Position numbers and translations under genes: made by a program. Below are positions 44,488 through 55,546 of a stretch of DNA of 64,000 nucleotides, piece after piece (within the stretch, counting starts at the first letter, position 1; each line of letters starts with the position of its first letter). Below the pieces are notes generated by a model. It worked only from the letters and a program-made list of their open reading frames with translations, ran no database searches and was not told the DNA's origin. The stretch is from Amblyomma americanum (Eukaryota > Arthropoda > Arachnida > Ixodida > Ixodidae), in the NCBI RefSeq assembly GCF_052857255.1, contig NC_135505.1, forward strand, positions 23,728,269 to 23,792,268, given 5' to 3'.

Positions 44488-45768
44488 GTCTGTACAGCTA
44501 AATACACTTCCGTGGACGGTCGCGCAATATGGTGTGTGGCTCAGCTGTTCTGCTCCGCCACACACCATCTCATTAGGCATGGGTACGAAATTCTCACCAT
44601 CGAGTGCACCTAGTTTTGCCAGGTGAATAGCGGACATTTTATATGCCGTTGTTCGTTGCAGTCCATCATATGCAGTCGCGATGGTGTACCGGGACGCAAC
44701 ATGTACTAATGGTACACTTAGGTGAACGTTTTCCAGAAAACAGCGCCTGAACACCTGAGAGGTGGAGATGAAATATTATTGGTTTTCTCAGCTCTGGCTA
44801 ATGGCAAAAATCATTTATCTTTAGAAGTCTGACGCACCTCGTTTTGTTTGTCTTTCTTTTTGAAAATATTTAGCGGTACACACGGGGACAAGACATGTAC
44901 AAGAACGACACCGCCATCTTTTTTTTTGTGCATGTCAATGATCCACTTCTGCACTTTTGTTTGTTGACAAAGTAGAATTTCAATTATTGTTTAGCTTAAA
45001 CTCCAGTTTCTCTTTCATTTGGCGTCGTGCAAAGCACTAAGTATTTTTAGAAAGAATCAGTTTTCAGCTATCCCAACGGTCCGGCTAAAACCGCGTTGGA
45101 AGAAGTGATAGAGAACACAGGACGCGGTGTTGACTGCTGCAACGAATGTTTTTCTAAAAATAAAAGCAGTATTTTGATACTTACCAAGAACCACCTTGAT
45201 CTTCGAGAGAGCATTTACGTTAGCCACAAGAACCCCACAACGAGCCATTAAATGCTAACGCATTTCAACGCCGATAAACGCGTCAATATTGGCAGCACTT
45301 TTCTTTTACTCGCCTGTCCTTGACAATGCTGCACATTTACACCTCCCACAAACGTGAGCATACGCCGCTATGATTTGCGCCAGCCAACGTAAACAGCCTG
45401 TAGAAGATCCAAATGTGAATTTTTATGGTGTGAACATTTGGTGTGGATAACGCGGTACACAAAAACGACAACTGGAACGGGGCACACAGGACAGCGCGAG
45501 CTGTCGTTTTTGTTAGTGTGTAGCGCGTTATTCACACCAAATGTACAACCAACTAGCCCGCATTGCTGCCTCGCTTATGAATTCTTAGTTTTCGTCGTAT
45601 GAGTGTCAGCTTGTCCGTCATTTCGGCACCTTGAAAACGTCCCGTACAATACACGTTTGATTAGCATGGTCGTCTTTTAACGCGCTTCTTGTTGCGGAGA
45701 TGCTTGGCGCTCAACTTCTTGGAGATCGCAGAGAAAGGCCGACAGGCTTTCTTTTGCCCTGCTTCCAG
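44488..45768 (+). other. Intron 5 (1281 bp)
   Basis: Apart from the Penelope-type inverted repeat at 45434-45544 nothing was recognised. The acceptor is CCCTGCTTCCAG. Confidence 0.8.
45434..45544. repeat. Imperfect inverted repeat, Penelope-tail type
   Basis: The left arm ACATTTGGTGTGGATAACGC and ACACAAAAACGACA pairs with the right arm TGTCGTTTTTGTTAGTGTGT and ACACCAAATGT around a loop of about 30 nt (GGGGCACACAGGACAGCGCG). The right flank ACCAACTAGCCCG is the inverse of the GGGCTAGTTGGT flank found at two other palindromes. Confidence 0.85.
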
Positions 45769-45900
45769 CGTCATGCGGCAGCTGCTACGCCTTCGCCTCG
45801 ATGGCGATGCTGGAATCCAGGCTGCGCATCGCCACCGAGAACAAAGTGCAGCGAGTTTTCTCGCCCCAAGACGTGGTCTCCTGCTCGCCTTACTCCCAGG
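45769..45900 (+). CDS. CTSC: Cathepsin C exon 6: active-site cysteine
   Basis: Residues 244-287 plus one base of codon 288 are encoded. The first full codons give SCGSCYAFASMAMLESRLRI, in which the second Cys of CGSC (Cys249) is the catalytic nucleophile at the N-terminus of the central helix. It continues FSPQDVVSCSPYSQ, matching human LSPQEVVSCSQYAQ. The join NQ-A-SCGSC across the intron is identical to the human sequence. The donor is CAGG|GTACGT. Confidence 0.96.
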
Positions 45901-47036
45901 GTACGTACGTTCTTGCGCCGTAGCTGGGAACATTCGAGATGTCAGCGGGGGTTCACTTATAGGAGCGCCTGTAAGGTGTGCCAGGTGTACTTATGGCGTC
46001 AGTAGCTGGAGGAGCTCTCATGCCGCTTTCAGACCAGCACTGGCTTCACTGCCACGCATGGAAAAATAAAAAACAAAAACAGCAAACTCTCTGATGAATT
46101 GCAAAAAATTAACAGCGGAAACGAAAGGTAGACACGAAGGGAGACAACAGACGGGACAGGCTCTGTACTCCACCTAACTTTGTTATAAAAAATGTCTTCC
46201 ATTCGCGTTGCTTGTTCTTCATATGGTGTGAACCATCTAGACTGACAACTTGCTTTATTCAGCTAATCTGTGGGAAATCCAACGAAGTGAATCAAACTTG
46301 ATTCGACCTTCTTCGCCCAACCCAGTTTGAGCATCAACTCCAGCTTTCTTGGACATTGGTTTTCCTTGTGAAGAAGCTGTGGAATAATGTCTGATACTGT
46401 TGTTGGCACATTGATGGGAATGGTGTAATATTCCCATGCGTAGCAAAATATTTTTCAAAGTTTTGCCCTGAGCTCGCACCGAGTAGTTTACTGTTACAGG
46501 AAACAAATGGGATGCGTTTTAGAGCGGAAGCTCTGCTCCTGCCATACAGAACCTCAAGGTCATATCGCTCCGAAGAATGACCTTCAAGTGGTGGAGCGGG
46601 GGGTGTGGCTTTGACGTCATACCATGCAACTCGCGGCACTTCGGCGCAGCTGTGGCGCGCGGAGCTGGCGGCGTTCGCTCGCCTTTGCAGCTGCGTTGAA
46701 CGTGATTCGACGCTAACTTCACAGTTGCGCTGAACCACGTGACTCGCCGTTCATCTGAGATAATGAAAAGCGCGAAACGTTGCTTGACGTTCGCAGATAT
46801 CCATGGAGGAGTCGCGCGCTGGAACCAGTGCTTCGGCTGTGTATCGGAGACAGCTGATTGAATCTGATGGTTCTTATGGTCGTCGACAGGACGCGTCGGC
46901 TAAGGATAGAGCGAGGAAACGTTAAACAACAGCAAACCATGTCTCACCATGCTTAATCGAACTTCCGCTCTGTAAACTTTGTTCAGCCGGGTCGAACCTC
47001 CGCCAATTTTTGACTACTGAAAATGAACATTGTGTT
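45901..47036 (+). other. Intron 6, first part
   Basis: Intron 6 spans 45901-50630. A 134-codon minus-strand frame at 46334-46738 has no recognisable motif. Confidence 0.5.
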
Positions 47037-47260
47037 TTGAGGAAAGAAAATGGCGCAGTAACTATCTCGCATATTTCGGTGGACACCCGAACCGCGCTGT
47101 AGGGGAGGGGGTAAAGGGGGACTGAGAGAAGAAAAAAGAAAGAGGTGCCGTAGTGGAGGACTCCGGAATAATTTAGACTACCTGCGGATCATTATCGTGT
47201 ACTGACATGCACAGCACACGGGCGCCTTGAGCACCCTAACCGCTGAGCTACCGCTGCGGA
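47037..47260 (-). repeat. Ixodid tRNA-headed SINE, tail type B, internally deleted
   Basis: The plus strand reads GAAAATGGCGCAGTAACTATC ... CATATTTCGGTGGACACCCG at the tail. The shared block and a head reduced to ACCGCTGAGCTACCGCTGCGG follow; part of the B-box region is missing. Confidence 0.85.
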
Positions 47261-47359
47261 TATTTTTGACTATTAAGAACAGAAAACTTAAGCGTCTGCG
47301 GGTGTAGGTATTAATTCTTACGGTTCAATCTTAAGACATTCAAAAAATTATGACTGGCG

Positions 47360-47948
47360 CTTAAAGGTTCACTACAGGGGATGCTAAACTCGTCTTTTTA
47401 CCGCGGGAACGCTACCAACACGTTCCGGGCATTCTTAGAAACTTCGCATTATTGTCCTGTGCGGCCGACTGCCCTAATTAAATCGGATTAAACGTCCCGG
47501 CCAACGCCTTTTTTTAAACTCAACGCAGTAGGTAGGCGGAGTCAGCAAATGCGTGGAGTGCCTTTCAGCCAGTCCAGTGGCGGCTTCGCTTTCGCTTTTA
47601 TGTTGTTTTTTTAGGTTTTTGTGAATAAGCTGTTTCTGTCACAGACAATATAGTCTCAAATTAGACCCACAGAAATAAAAATACACGTGGACTCTTTGAT
47701 TTACGTATCACTCCGCCGATGGCAGTGCGGCAAGCCTCCACGGGACTGGCTGACGCGTTTGTTGACTCCTCCTACCTACCGCGTAGAGTTAAAAAAAGGT
47801 GGGAGTCGGGACGTTTAATCCGATTTAATTAGGGAAGTCGGCCGCACAGGACAATAATTCGCTGTTTCTAAGAATGTCCGGAACGTGTAAATAGAGTTCC
47901 CGTATTAAAAAGACGAGTTCAGATTCCTCTTCACTGTACCTATAAGAC
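47360..47948. mobile_element. MITE-like element with about 225-bp inverted arms
   Basis: Arms 47360-47590 and 47722-47948 are inverted copies with scattered changes around a spacer of about 130 bp. Shared blocks include CTTAWAGGT at the ends, ACTCGTCTTTTTA, ACACGTTCCGG, ATTGTCCTGTGCGGCCGACT and TTAAATCGGATTAAACGTCC. No ORF is present. Ends and superfamily are uncertain; no clear target duplication was fixed. Confidence 0.85.
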
Positions 47949-49399
47949 TACTTACTTGCTTTAAAGGCGAAAACATTTAGTTTTTAATTTACATTTTTCC
48001 TTCCTTCCTCCGTTACTTAGTTACTTACTTTACTTTACTGTACTTTACTTACTTATTTTCTTCCTTCCTTCCTTCGCTACAACACACCTACTCATCATCA
48101 TAGAGTAGTAGTAAGGCAACGCATTCCCTACATTCAGCTTTATTCGCCCGGAAGCAACGCGATTTTATGACCTATGGGTTAGTTCTCACCTCGCAACCTG
48201 CATGTCATTCATTTAATTCCCTGCACCTTCGAAAGTAGTTTTTTCGTTTGTTGATGACGTAACTGCGAGTTTTCTGGGCCATTTTTTCTGGACGTCGACG
48301 CCGAATTTAGTTCGTATAATGGGCCATAAAAGATTTCTGCCTTTAGAAAGCTGCGTTCATTAAAACTTCCAGTTAAGAAAATGGACTTGTCCAGAAATCG
48401 TAGGCATGCTTTTTCTGGCTTCGGGCGGCCTTATTCCGTGGCTGGAACATGGCACATATTTCGGTCACTGCGAAAAGCTGTACGTGTACCACGGTAGAAA
48501 CTGGCTGACCGCACCGGGCGCTGGAGGGGACTAATGGGGGCGGAACACGAAGAACAGGAAAACAGTTGCTTCGTTCTGCATTATAGTTGCCACCGTACGT
48601 TGACGTGGGTTAAAGTATAATGATGATTGTGGCGGTGGAGAGATTATGATGAAGATTAACCGCAGAGCTTTAACTTGTACTGGCGCTATGGAGCTTACAC
48701 GGGCAGCGCTTAGTGGCTCGCGACGCCGGGAAAAGTCAAAGGTGCGGAGCGGTCGGCAATTCTCCGCGATGTTCCACAACCCGTCACCATGTTTCGCATC
48801 CACCCGCGCACCTGCTCCAAAAATATTTGATCAGGCGGACGCCTTCAGGGTTTCGCGGGTTCACGTCGGTGGCTTGCCGGACGAGCACACGCAATCTGCC
48901 GTTCGTAGATGGGCCCGTTGGCCGGGTTAGACCCACTGCGATTGTTCATGCACTGGGGATGACGCGCAATGCTGACCAAGTCTCACAGTCTGATAGTCGT
49001 TCACTCATGCCCAACAATTCTGGACAGAAGCATTTCTGAACGGGAAAGAGCTTATGAACGCATTTTTTAAATTTTGAGCTGGTACCGTTGTCCGTCCTTA
49101 CAACGAGCGGTAGGGGAGGAGCTGCACATTCACGCGCACATCATGCTTCACTTGGTGAACTTTTTTAAACACATCGGGACGATGCTCTTTCTTTCCGGGG
49201 GGCCAGTGACACAGTGCATTCCGCATGTTCGCCTAGCGCTGACCTCAAGCACATGCCGCCTCAAAAAGAGGAAGTGGAAGTGACAGCGATCTGGAGAAGT
49301 GGTCAAGACGTTCGTCGAAGCCTGCCGCTGTTTTTTTTGATCTCCCTCATTAACGCGGGACAACATTTAGTAATATATAACAATGTTATATAACCATAT
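47949..49399 (+). other. Intron 6 segment with CTTA/CTTC microsatellite
   Basis: The stretch 47998-48080 is a CTTA/CTTC/TTCC simple repeat. The remainder shows no feature. Confidence 0.6.
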
Positions 49400-50064
49400 A
49401 TTTTAAAACTTTCGAAAGCGCTGCTACGGGGGACACCAAGAGAAAGAAGACGAAGGACAAGCGCTACTATCAAGTGAAGTTTATTGGAAAAAGCACATAA
49501 GGTTAAGTAGCTCACACAAGGCAGCCAGCAGCGCATGCGCCTACCCTCAGAATGACAAAACAAATCACTGTGTTGAATTAAGATACCGAATTTCACAATC
49601 GTGGATGGCAACAGATGGTGTGCTGACGCACATGTCGGAGTTTTTGTGAATATGAAATGTCTCAGATAATTCCCTTGTTAGCTTATTGGAATGCCTATAC
49701 AGAATTTTTGTACTATTGAACAGATGTACACATGCATTTTTTTCCAACGGGTACAAAAATTCTGTATAGGCATTCCAATCAGCTGACAAGGGAATTATCT
49801 GAGACATTTCATATTCACAAAAACTCCGACATGTGCGTCAGCACACCATCTGTTGCCATCCACGATTGTGAAATTCGGTATCTTAATTCAACACAGTGAT
49901 TTGTTTTGTCATCCTGAGGGTAGGCGCATGCGCTGCTGGCTGCCTTGTGTGAGCTACTTAACCTTATGTGCTTTATCCAATAAACTTCAGTTCATAGCAG
50001 CGCTTGTCCTTCGTCTTCTTTCTCTTGGTGTCCCCCGTAGCAGCGCTTTCGAAAGTTTTAAAAT
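49400..50064. mobile_element. Penelope-like 3' end as a 665-bp hairpin (314-bp arms)
   Basis: Arms 49400-49713 and 49751-50064 are near-identical inverted copies around a 37-nt loop. Each arm encodes the end of a Penelope ORF: SNKLTRELSETFHIHKNSDM then CVSTPSVAIHDCEIRYLN, stop, followed by an AATAAACTTCA-type tail and GCGCTTGTCCTTCGTC. The minus-strand copy extends into the loop (EKNACVHLFNSTKILYR), so one copy is slightly longer. This is a severely 5'-truncated Penelope joined to an inverted copy of itself, the same design as the start of the element at 58889. No catalytic domain is left. Confidence 0.93.
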
Positions 50065-50193
50065 GATGTACCAACTCGCTCAACTGTCCGTGTTATAGCC
50101 ATATATCGATCACTGTATATCCGCAGATCTCGCGAGGCTTGCATTTTTTGCTAGTAACGTTTTTGCTTTCGTCAAAAGCGCTCCCCATTGGTT

Positions 50194-50285
50194 TTATTCA
50201 TCATCATCATCATCATCATCAGCCTTACTAAGCCCACTGCAGGACAAAGGCCTCTCCCATGTCTCTCCAATTAGCCCTGTCTATT
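50194..50285 (-). mobile_element. LINE 3' tail, minus strand
   Basis: (CAT)n is followed by CAGCCTTACTAAGCCCACTG and CAGGACAAAGGCCTCTCCCAT, the reverse of the arthropod LINE terminus seen at 22622-22716. Confidence 0.7.
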
Positions 50286-50630
50286 GGTTTTATTATGGCA
50301 CTCTAAACTGCTCTATGCTAGCGATGGAAACACTACAAAAGAAATATTTTGCTACGTATTAGAGGACTCGACTATTATCTTCAATATTTCTGTGCCAGTA
50401 CTTTACACTTTTCCCATATTCAATCATTTTGTCCGAGAATATTGAACATAAGAGCCTTGTTAGTCGGTTATCATTGAGGGAGGAAAAGAGCCGGCGAACG
50501 CTTCACTGCGTAAATGACGTGTCATCGAATCTCGTGCGATGTTCTGCCGCACACCGCGATGTTGGCGCTGTTACAAGTCTGCGCGACAGCCGTCTTCCAC
50601 CACCGCCAAATGACGGGGCGTCCTTCGCAG
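50286..50630 (+). other. End of intron 6
   Basis: No repeat is recognised. The acceptor is GGCGTCCTTCGCAG. Confidence 0.6.
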
Positions 50631-50802
50631 GCTGCAGCGGCGGCTTCCCCTACCTGATCGGCGGCAAGTACGCCCAGGACTACGGCGTCGTGGATGAAGA
50701 GTGCAACCCTTACGTCGCCGCGGACGGCCCCTGCAAGACGAGGCCAAACTGCACCAGGCACTACGTGGCCAAGTACCGCTACTGTGGCGGCTACTACGGG
50801 GC
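50631..50802 (+). CDS. CTSC: Cathepsin C exon 7: heavy chain
   Basis: Residues 288-344 plus two bases of codon 345 are encoded. GCSGGFPYLIGGKYAQDYGVV matches human [21 protein letters not shown] (quoted in part); the Tyr of FPY is the chloride-binding residue in mammalian enzymes. It continues with CNPYVAADGPCKTRPNC and YCGGYYGA, where the cysteine pattern is kept. The donor is GGGGC|GTGAGT. Confidence 0.95.
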
Positions 50803-51600
50803 GTGAGTGTTGCACCCTCGGATGCATGCATGCAAGCTAACATACCGCTGCAACTACTGCGTTTATGCCGCCGTATTTAAGCCTAGCCTCTTCGCTTTTA
50901 TCCACCGCATGTTTACGATACGTGCTCGAGGGATTCGGAATAAGTGCGCGTAAGACTTGAGTAAACAGCGCAGCGCAGCAAGGTAAATTGTAGGCGCAAC
51001 GTTAAGCGGCAAGAGATAGTAGGGTGGGTCACGGATAAAACTCGAGTTGATAATACCATTGCTGAAACAGGAAAAAAAGGAATGTGGGTGGCCGATTGCA
51101 ATATTTATGCTTGCAATATGGTGAAAAAAATTGGGGACACTTAAGTTCACCTGAATTGTCTGAGGCAATAGCGTCCAAAGGTCCCTACGTTCGCTTAGGG
51201 GTCCCCTGGTGCACACATTCGCATACATTGACACGCTTGTTTCCATTGCATACTGCTTAATTACACATCATCGTCCACATTAATTGTTGACGCTAATTAG
51301 TAAGCCTAGCTAACGAAGTGTTCCTGTAATGTAATTCGCCAATAGCGTGGTGAAGAGCACATGTACGAGGCCCCTATCTATCCTTCTGAACGAACCTCCC
51401 TCGGTAGTGTACAGGTACCGAGCCCAGCTTCCGACCGCTGTTCGATTCAGCAGAATGGGAGTCCATGATACTAGAAAAGCTTCTTTTTGTAATTACAGAT
51501 CCGCTGAAGCACCCGAAGTAAAAGGCGTCCAAATGACACCTGACATTGCCTAGCCATCTTCACGTACGCTGCACGGCAGAGAACGGTTTCATCTTCAGCC
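50803..51600 (+). other. Intron 7, first part
   Basis: Intron 7 spans 50803-54378. No feature is seen before the gypsy fragment. Confidence 0.5.
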
Positions 51601-51639
51601 GGACCGAAATCTTTAAGCCTGGTTACATAAGTGTCACGG

Positions 51640-52500
51640 TGCAAACGTGGCCCGACATAGCTTCAGTAAATCAATTATCAACCAGGTTACGCGACGCCTC
51701 GACTTCGTGTTCGCTTACATCGACGATCTCCGCGGAGCAAGTTCATCCGGTACTGAGCACGAAGCTCATCTGCGCGCCCTCTTCCACAGTCTTGATGAAT
51801 ATGGGCTCATCATCAACCCGAACAAGTGTCTCTTTGGCGTAACTACAATAGAGTTCCTAGGCCACCTTGTCACACCTCAAGGTATTCGACCTCTCGACAT
51901 TTGTTAGGTTGGGGCAACCTAGAAAGAATGAAAAATAATAAGCCCTGCCTGCACCACTGACTTACAGTAGGGGACAAAATGCTCTGGACCACGTGTCCCT
52001 CAAACGAAGCCGATAGCTCTGCTATTAGCTATCGACTGGAGACTACACTCATGGAGATGAAAGAACAAAATTGTGACTTTCACTTCCAACAGTGTGGTCT
52101 CCAGTCACCTGCTAGACGTGCAACAGTCTTGATCCAATCTGAAAATAAATGAAAAGGCCCGAAGGCAATGATATAATTTTGCCACCCGTAGGTGGGGAAA
52201 ATAGAAAAAAATTAGGGGGGGGGGCGGCTAGAAAGCTACATAACGAGCCACAGCCGGGGGAGTGGGCCCGGGGAGACTCCCCTGATCTCCCCTGGGACGT
52301 AGCGGAAGGGGTTGGATGAATGGGTTATGGGAATTGGGATGGGAATGGATACAGTGAGTCGACAGCAAAGTCAAAGTCATTCAAGATTTTCTCGCCCCCA
52401 CGTCCCTTAAAAAGCTCAAAGAATTCTTGGGCCTCCTGAACTTTCATCGCCGCAATAGAAATTTCCTTTTTATGTCGCTACACCTTGGCCAATCCCCCCA
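51640..52500 (+). mobile_element. Ty3/gypsy RT fragment, interrupted by a 465-bp insertion
   Basis: The plus-strand frame at 51647-51907 reads INQVTRRLDFVFAYIDDL then HLRALFHSLDEYGLIINPNK and FLGHLVTPQGIRPLD, a gypsy RT palm with the YIDD box followed by the thumb. It resumes at 52364 with KVKVIQDFLAPTSLKKLKEF and LGLLNFHRR, the connection to RNase H. The upstream RT, gag and LTRs are missing. Several frame changes follow 52440. Confidence 0.85.
51899..52363. mobile_element. Unclassified 465-bp insertion with TCGAC duplication
   Basis: The gypsy reading frame stops at CCTCTCGAC (51890-51898) and resumes after AGTCGAC (52357-52363), so TCGAC is duplicated. The insert starts ATTTGTTAGGTTGGGGCAACC and contains a run of Gs near 52218. 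A 5-bp duplication would fit a solo LTR, but no TG...CA borders are clear. Confidence 0.6.
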
Positions 52501-53651
52501 TGTGGGTATGTGCCATGTTTTAAGAGGAAGAAGAAGAACAACAACAAGGAGCAGCTGACAACCAACAATACAATTTCACGTATTCTTGGACAACGCCGAC
52601 AGCGCACACTACAGAAGAAGTACAAGTGTTAAGGTTGTAACACTGCAACAAAAATACAGCAGAAAGCGAACACATAATTCTAAGTTGACTACCTTTTTCT
52701 TTTCGGCGAAACTGCTTTTCTACGTCACTACTCTCTCGACTAACCAAGATTTCCCATTAGTAGTTACGGCGTGGTTACATCTGACGGAAGAACGAAAGCG
52801 GATAGAGGATATTTATTATTGTGGAAAAGACGAAAATAGAGGAATTAGAGTAAAGATGAAAATAGAGGATATAGAGGAAAGAGGCAAATAGAGCATATTT
52901 ATTATTGCGGGCCGAACTTTCAGCTTTTCTAATAAAAAAAGCCTCTATTATGTGTATACAGGTGCGTGTCACGCCTCTGAAGCACGATAGTATCACCGCA
53001 GGCTGGTATATCCGTATGCGAAATATCCCGATACAGTGGATTCGTCTGGTTTCAGAGTCTGGTACTAAACAGATTTTCTAGTTTTCTTCCCCACAGTAAT
53101 GCCAACTGTAGTCCGGTAATTAATAGGCACACGAAATCACCGACTCTTATCGTTTGACGAGTCCGGCGTCGGCCTTACGAGCGAAAAACCACGAGCATGC
53201 ATGGCTCCGGCAGGTGGAAGCTAACAGCTGACATGGCCGGGCACAAATTAGTGGTAGGGGTGTGCGCCTTCACGTGACATAGCCTACTTGGGAGGAGCTG
53301 CCAACTCGGGCTTCGCAAATCAGATGGCAGGCTAAGGGGAACCGAACCCTCCAGCTCACTTCTATTCCGAATCGTAGACATGCACACTGAACGCCACGCA
53401 GGCACGGTCGTAGGGCTTCTTCAAGCGGAGTTTTATATGGGTGTTAAGCCACTAAAGCTATCGCGCCATACCTTTAAGGCGAGCTTAAGTGCCTGCTCCG
53501 TTTTTTTTTCTCTCTAGCGCTTATGAAGGACCAGAGGCAAGGAGATAGACAGATAACGTTCATGAAGCAGCAGTAGGGGCAATAGTTGGCAGTATAGACT
53601 CGATTAAATTAGAGCGATACAAGAAGGCTGGTCCCACGAGACAAAAAAGGA
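52501..53651 (+). other. Intron 7 segment, nothing recognised
   Basis: It includes a purine-rich stretch at 52800-52890 (AGAGGATAT repeats). No gene is seen. Confidence 0.5.
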
Positions 53652-53912
53652 GACCTCCCGGGTTCGAACCCGACCGCGGCGGCTGCGTTTTTATGGAGGA
53701 AAAACGGTAAGGCGCCCGTGTGCTGTGCGATGTCAGTGCACGTTAAAGATCCCCAGGTGGTCGAAATTATTCCGGAGCCCTCCCCTACGGCACCTCTCTC
53801 TTCCTTTCTTCTTTCACTCCCTCCTTTATCCCTTCCCTTACGGCGCGGTTCAGGTGTCCAACGATATATGAGACAGATACTGCGCCATTTCCTTTCCCCC
53901 CAAAAACCAATT
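53652..53912 (+). repeat. Ixodid SINE, tail type B, truncated at the B-box
   Basis: It begins near CGGGTTCGAACCCGACCGCG and runs through the shared block, the CTTCCTTTCTTCTTTCACTC tract and the tail GAGACAGATACTGCGCC to AAAACCAATT. Confidence 0.9.
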
Positions 53913-54378
53913 AAAAAAAAATCGCACTATGTGTTCTTGGTGTCCGTGTTCTTTCGTTGTAAACATCTTGCAGAGCCATCGTTGGTTGCGCGCTAATTGA
54001 GCACAACACACGTGTCCGTCCCGTCGCCCTCCGTCGTTCATACATAGTGCGAGAAAAAACAGACCCGGCCGTGTCAAAGATACAGCAGTCTTTGCTGTTT
54101 AGTCACGACGACTTATTTTTAATGTTTTTTGAGTATTCTTCTCTCGTACTGCAGTTCATTCTGTAGTACGTTTCTGTAGTCTGTAGTTCTGAACTATTTT
54201 TGTGTAGTAACTGCACAAAATTCTGTTGTTAATATACAAAAATTCCTGTTCCTGAAAGTTCATGGGCGGAAACATTACTGCAAATCTGTTGTGAGGCGTG
54301 TAAATTTACTGTTTTGTTTTTCGACCGGCAAAGCGGTTGAAAAAGAAATCATTTCGAGGCTGTTCACGCCTTGCGCAG
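53913..54378 (+). other. End of intron 7
   Basis: A/T-rich with no feature. The acceptor is CACGCCTTGCGCAG. Confidence 0.6.
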
Positions 54379-54715
54379 CTCCAACGAGGAAGTGATGCGG
54401 CTGGCCCTGGTGCGCGGCGGTCCGGTCGCTGTGGGCTTCGAGGTGTACCCGGACTTCCAGGCATACAGGGGCGGCGTGTACCAGCACACCACGCTGCACC
54501 GTCGGCTGGGCGCCCCCTTCGACCCGTTCGAGCTGACCAACCACGCGGTGCTGGTGGTGGGCTACGGCCACGACGCCCAGAGCGGCCTGCCCTTCTGGAC
54601 CGTAAAGAACTCGTGGGGCACCGGATGGGGCGAGGACGGCTACTTCCGCATCCTGCGCGGCGCAGACGAGTGCGGCATCGAAAGCCTCGCCGTCGAAGTC
54701 GACCCCATTCCCTGA
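54379..54715 (+). CDS. CTSC: Cathepsin C exon 8: light chain with His and Asn of the triad
   Basis: Residues 345-456 and the stop are encoded. [19 protein letters not shown] carries the catalytic His400 and matches the human light-chain start [30 protein letters not shown] carries Asn422 and the conserved Trp. The protein ends DPIP-stop. The total of 1371 nt over eight exons gives 456 residues against 463 in human, so the model is complete at both ends. Confidence 0.96.
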
Positions 54716-54720
54716 ATAAA
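54715..54720 (+). terminator. Polyadenylation signal AATAAA overlapping the stop codon
   Basis: The stop TGA (54713-54715) and AATAAA (54715-54720) share an A. No other canonical hexamer is seen in the following 300 bases. If this one is used, the 3' UTR would be only about 15-35 bases. Confidence 0.6.
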
Positions 54721-55546
54721 AGACTGACTGCGCGCCAGCGCTGCGATGCACACTACCAGTCGGGATTTCCCTTTCGGGGAAAGACGCAGAACTCAGCGAG
54801 AGACATCGGTCGCTGCCGCTGTTGTGGCGTGACTGCGCATTCTCGGCCGGCACAAATATTTTCCACCTAGCAGACCTAATTCTGCCATGGGGAGGGGGGT
54901 CTCCAGGTCTGTCAACGTTAGTCCTATCATTCTTTCCATGGCTGGCTGCGCTCTGCTTAAATTAACCTGAACCCCTTTGTTAGCCTCCACATTTCTCCCC
55001 ATAGGTGAGTACCGCTAAGATACAGCTCGGTTATGTAGCGCCTTGTGCATTTATTTAGGCCGAAGGGGGCACTGGAAGGGCGCTGCACTTAGCAAACTAC
55101 CTCCAAAAGTTGGGGCTCACTTTTCAGGCGACATTCGGCTGCAGCTTCAGTAAATTCAAGATGGTCCGTTGGGTTCTCCGGAAGGGCTAAGACTCTCCCA
55201 AACGTTGTTATTCGGCGGTGATCAAAGATGATGTGCACATGTAGAAGGTCAAAAGAGGATTATATTTACTTCGATGTAGTACTGGAGACAAAGGTTTCCT
55301 GGACGCAAGTTCTATGCTAAATGTTTATTAAAGCTCCACGTCGCTTCCCAGTCGCCTGATCGATATTGTATGAAGGCGTTAAAGGCCTAAATGCTCCTTC
55401 ATTTCTTTCACGCGACTGGGTAGCGAGGTGGATCTGAATAAACGTTTTTTCTAGAACTCACGTCCCGGAAACTTTTGTAACGATGGCTACATTACGGTAG
55501 CATTTCGATGTAACAGTAGCTTGGTTTGGGCTAGTTGGTAACAGTT
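54721..55546. other. Downstream of the cathepsin C gene, nothing recognised
   Basis: Mixed-composition sequence without motifs. A weak local inversion near 55340-55440 (TCGCTTCCCAGTCGC versus GCGACTGGGTAGCGA) suggests another worn hairpin. Confidence 0.5.
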
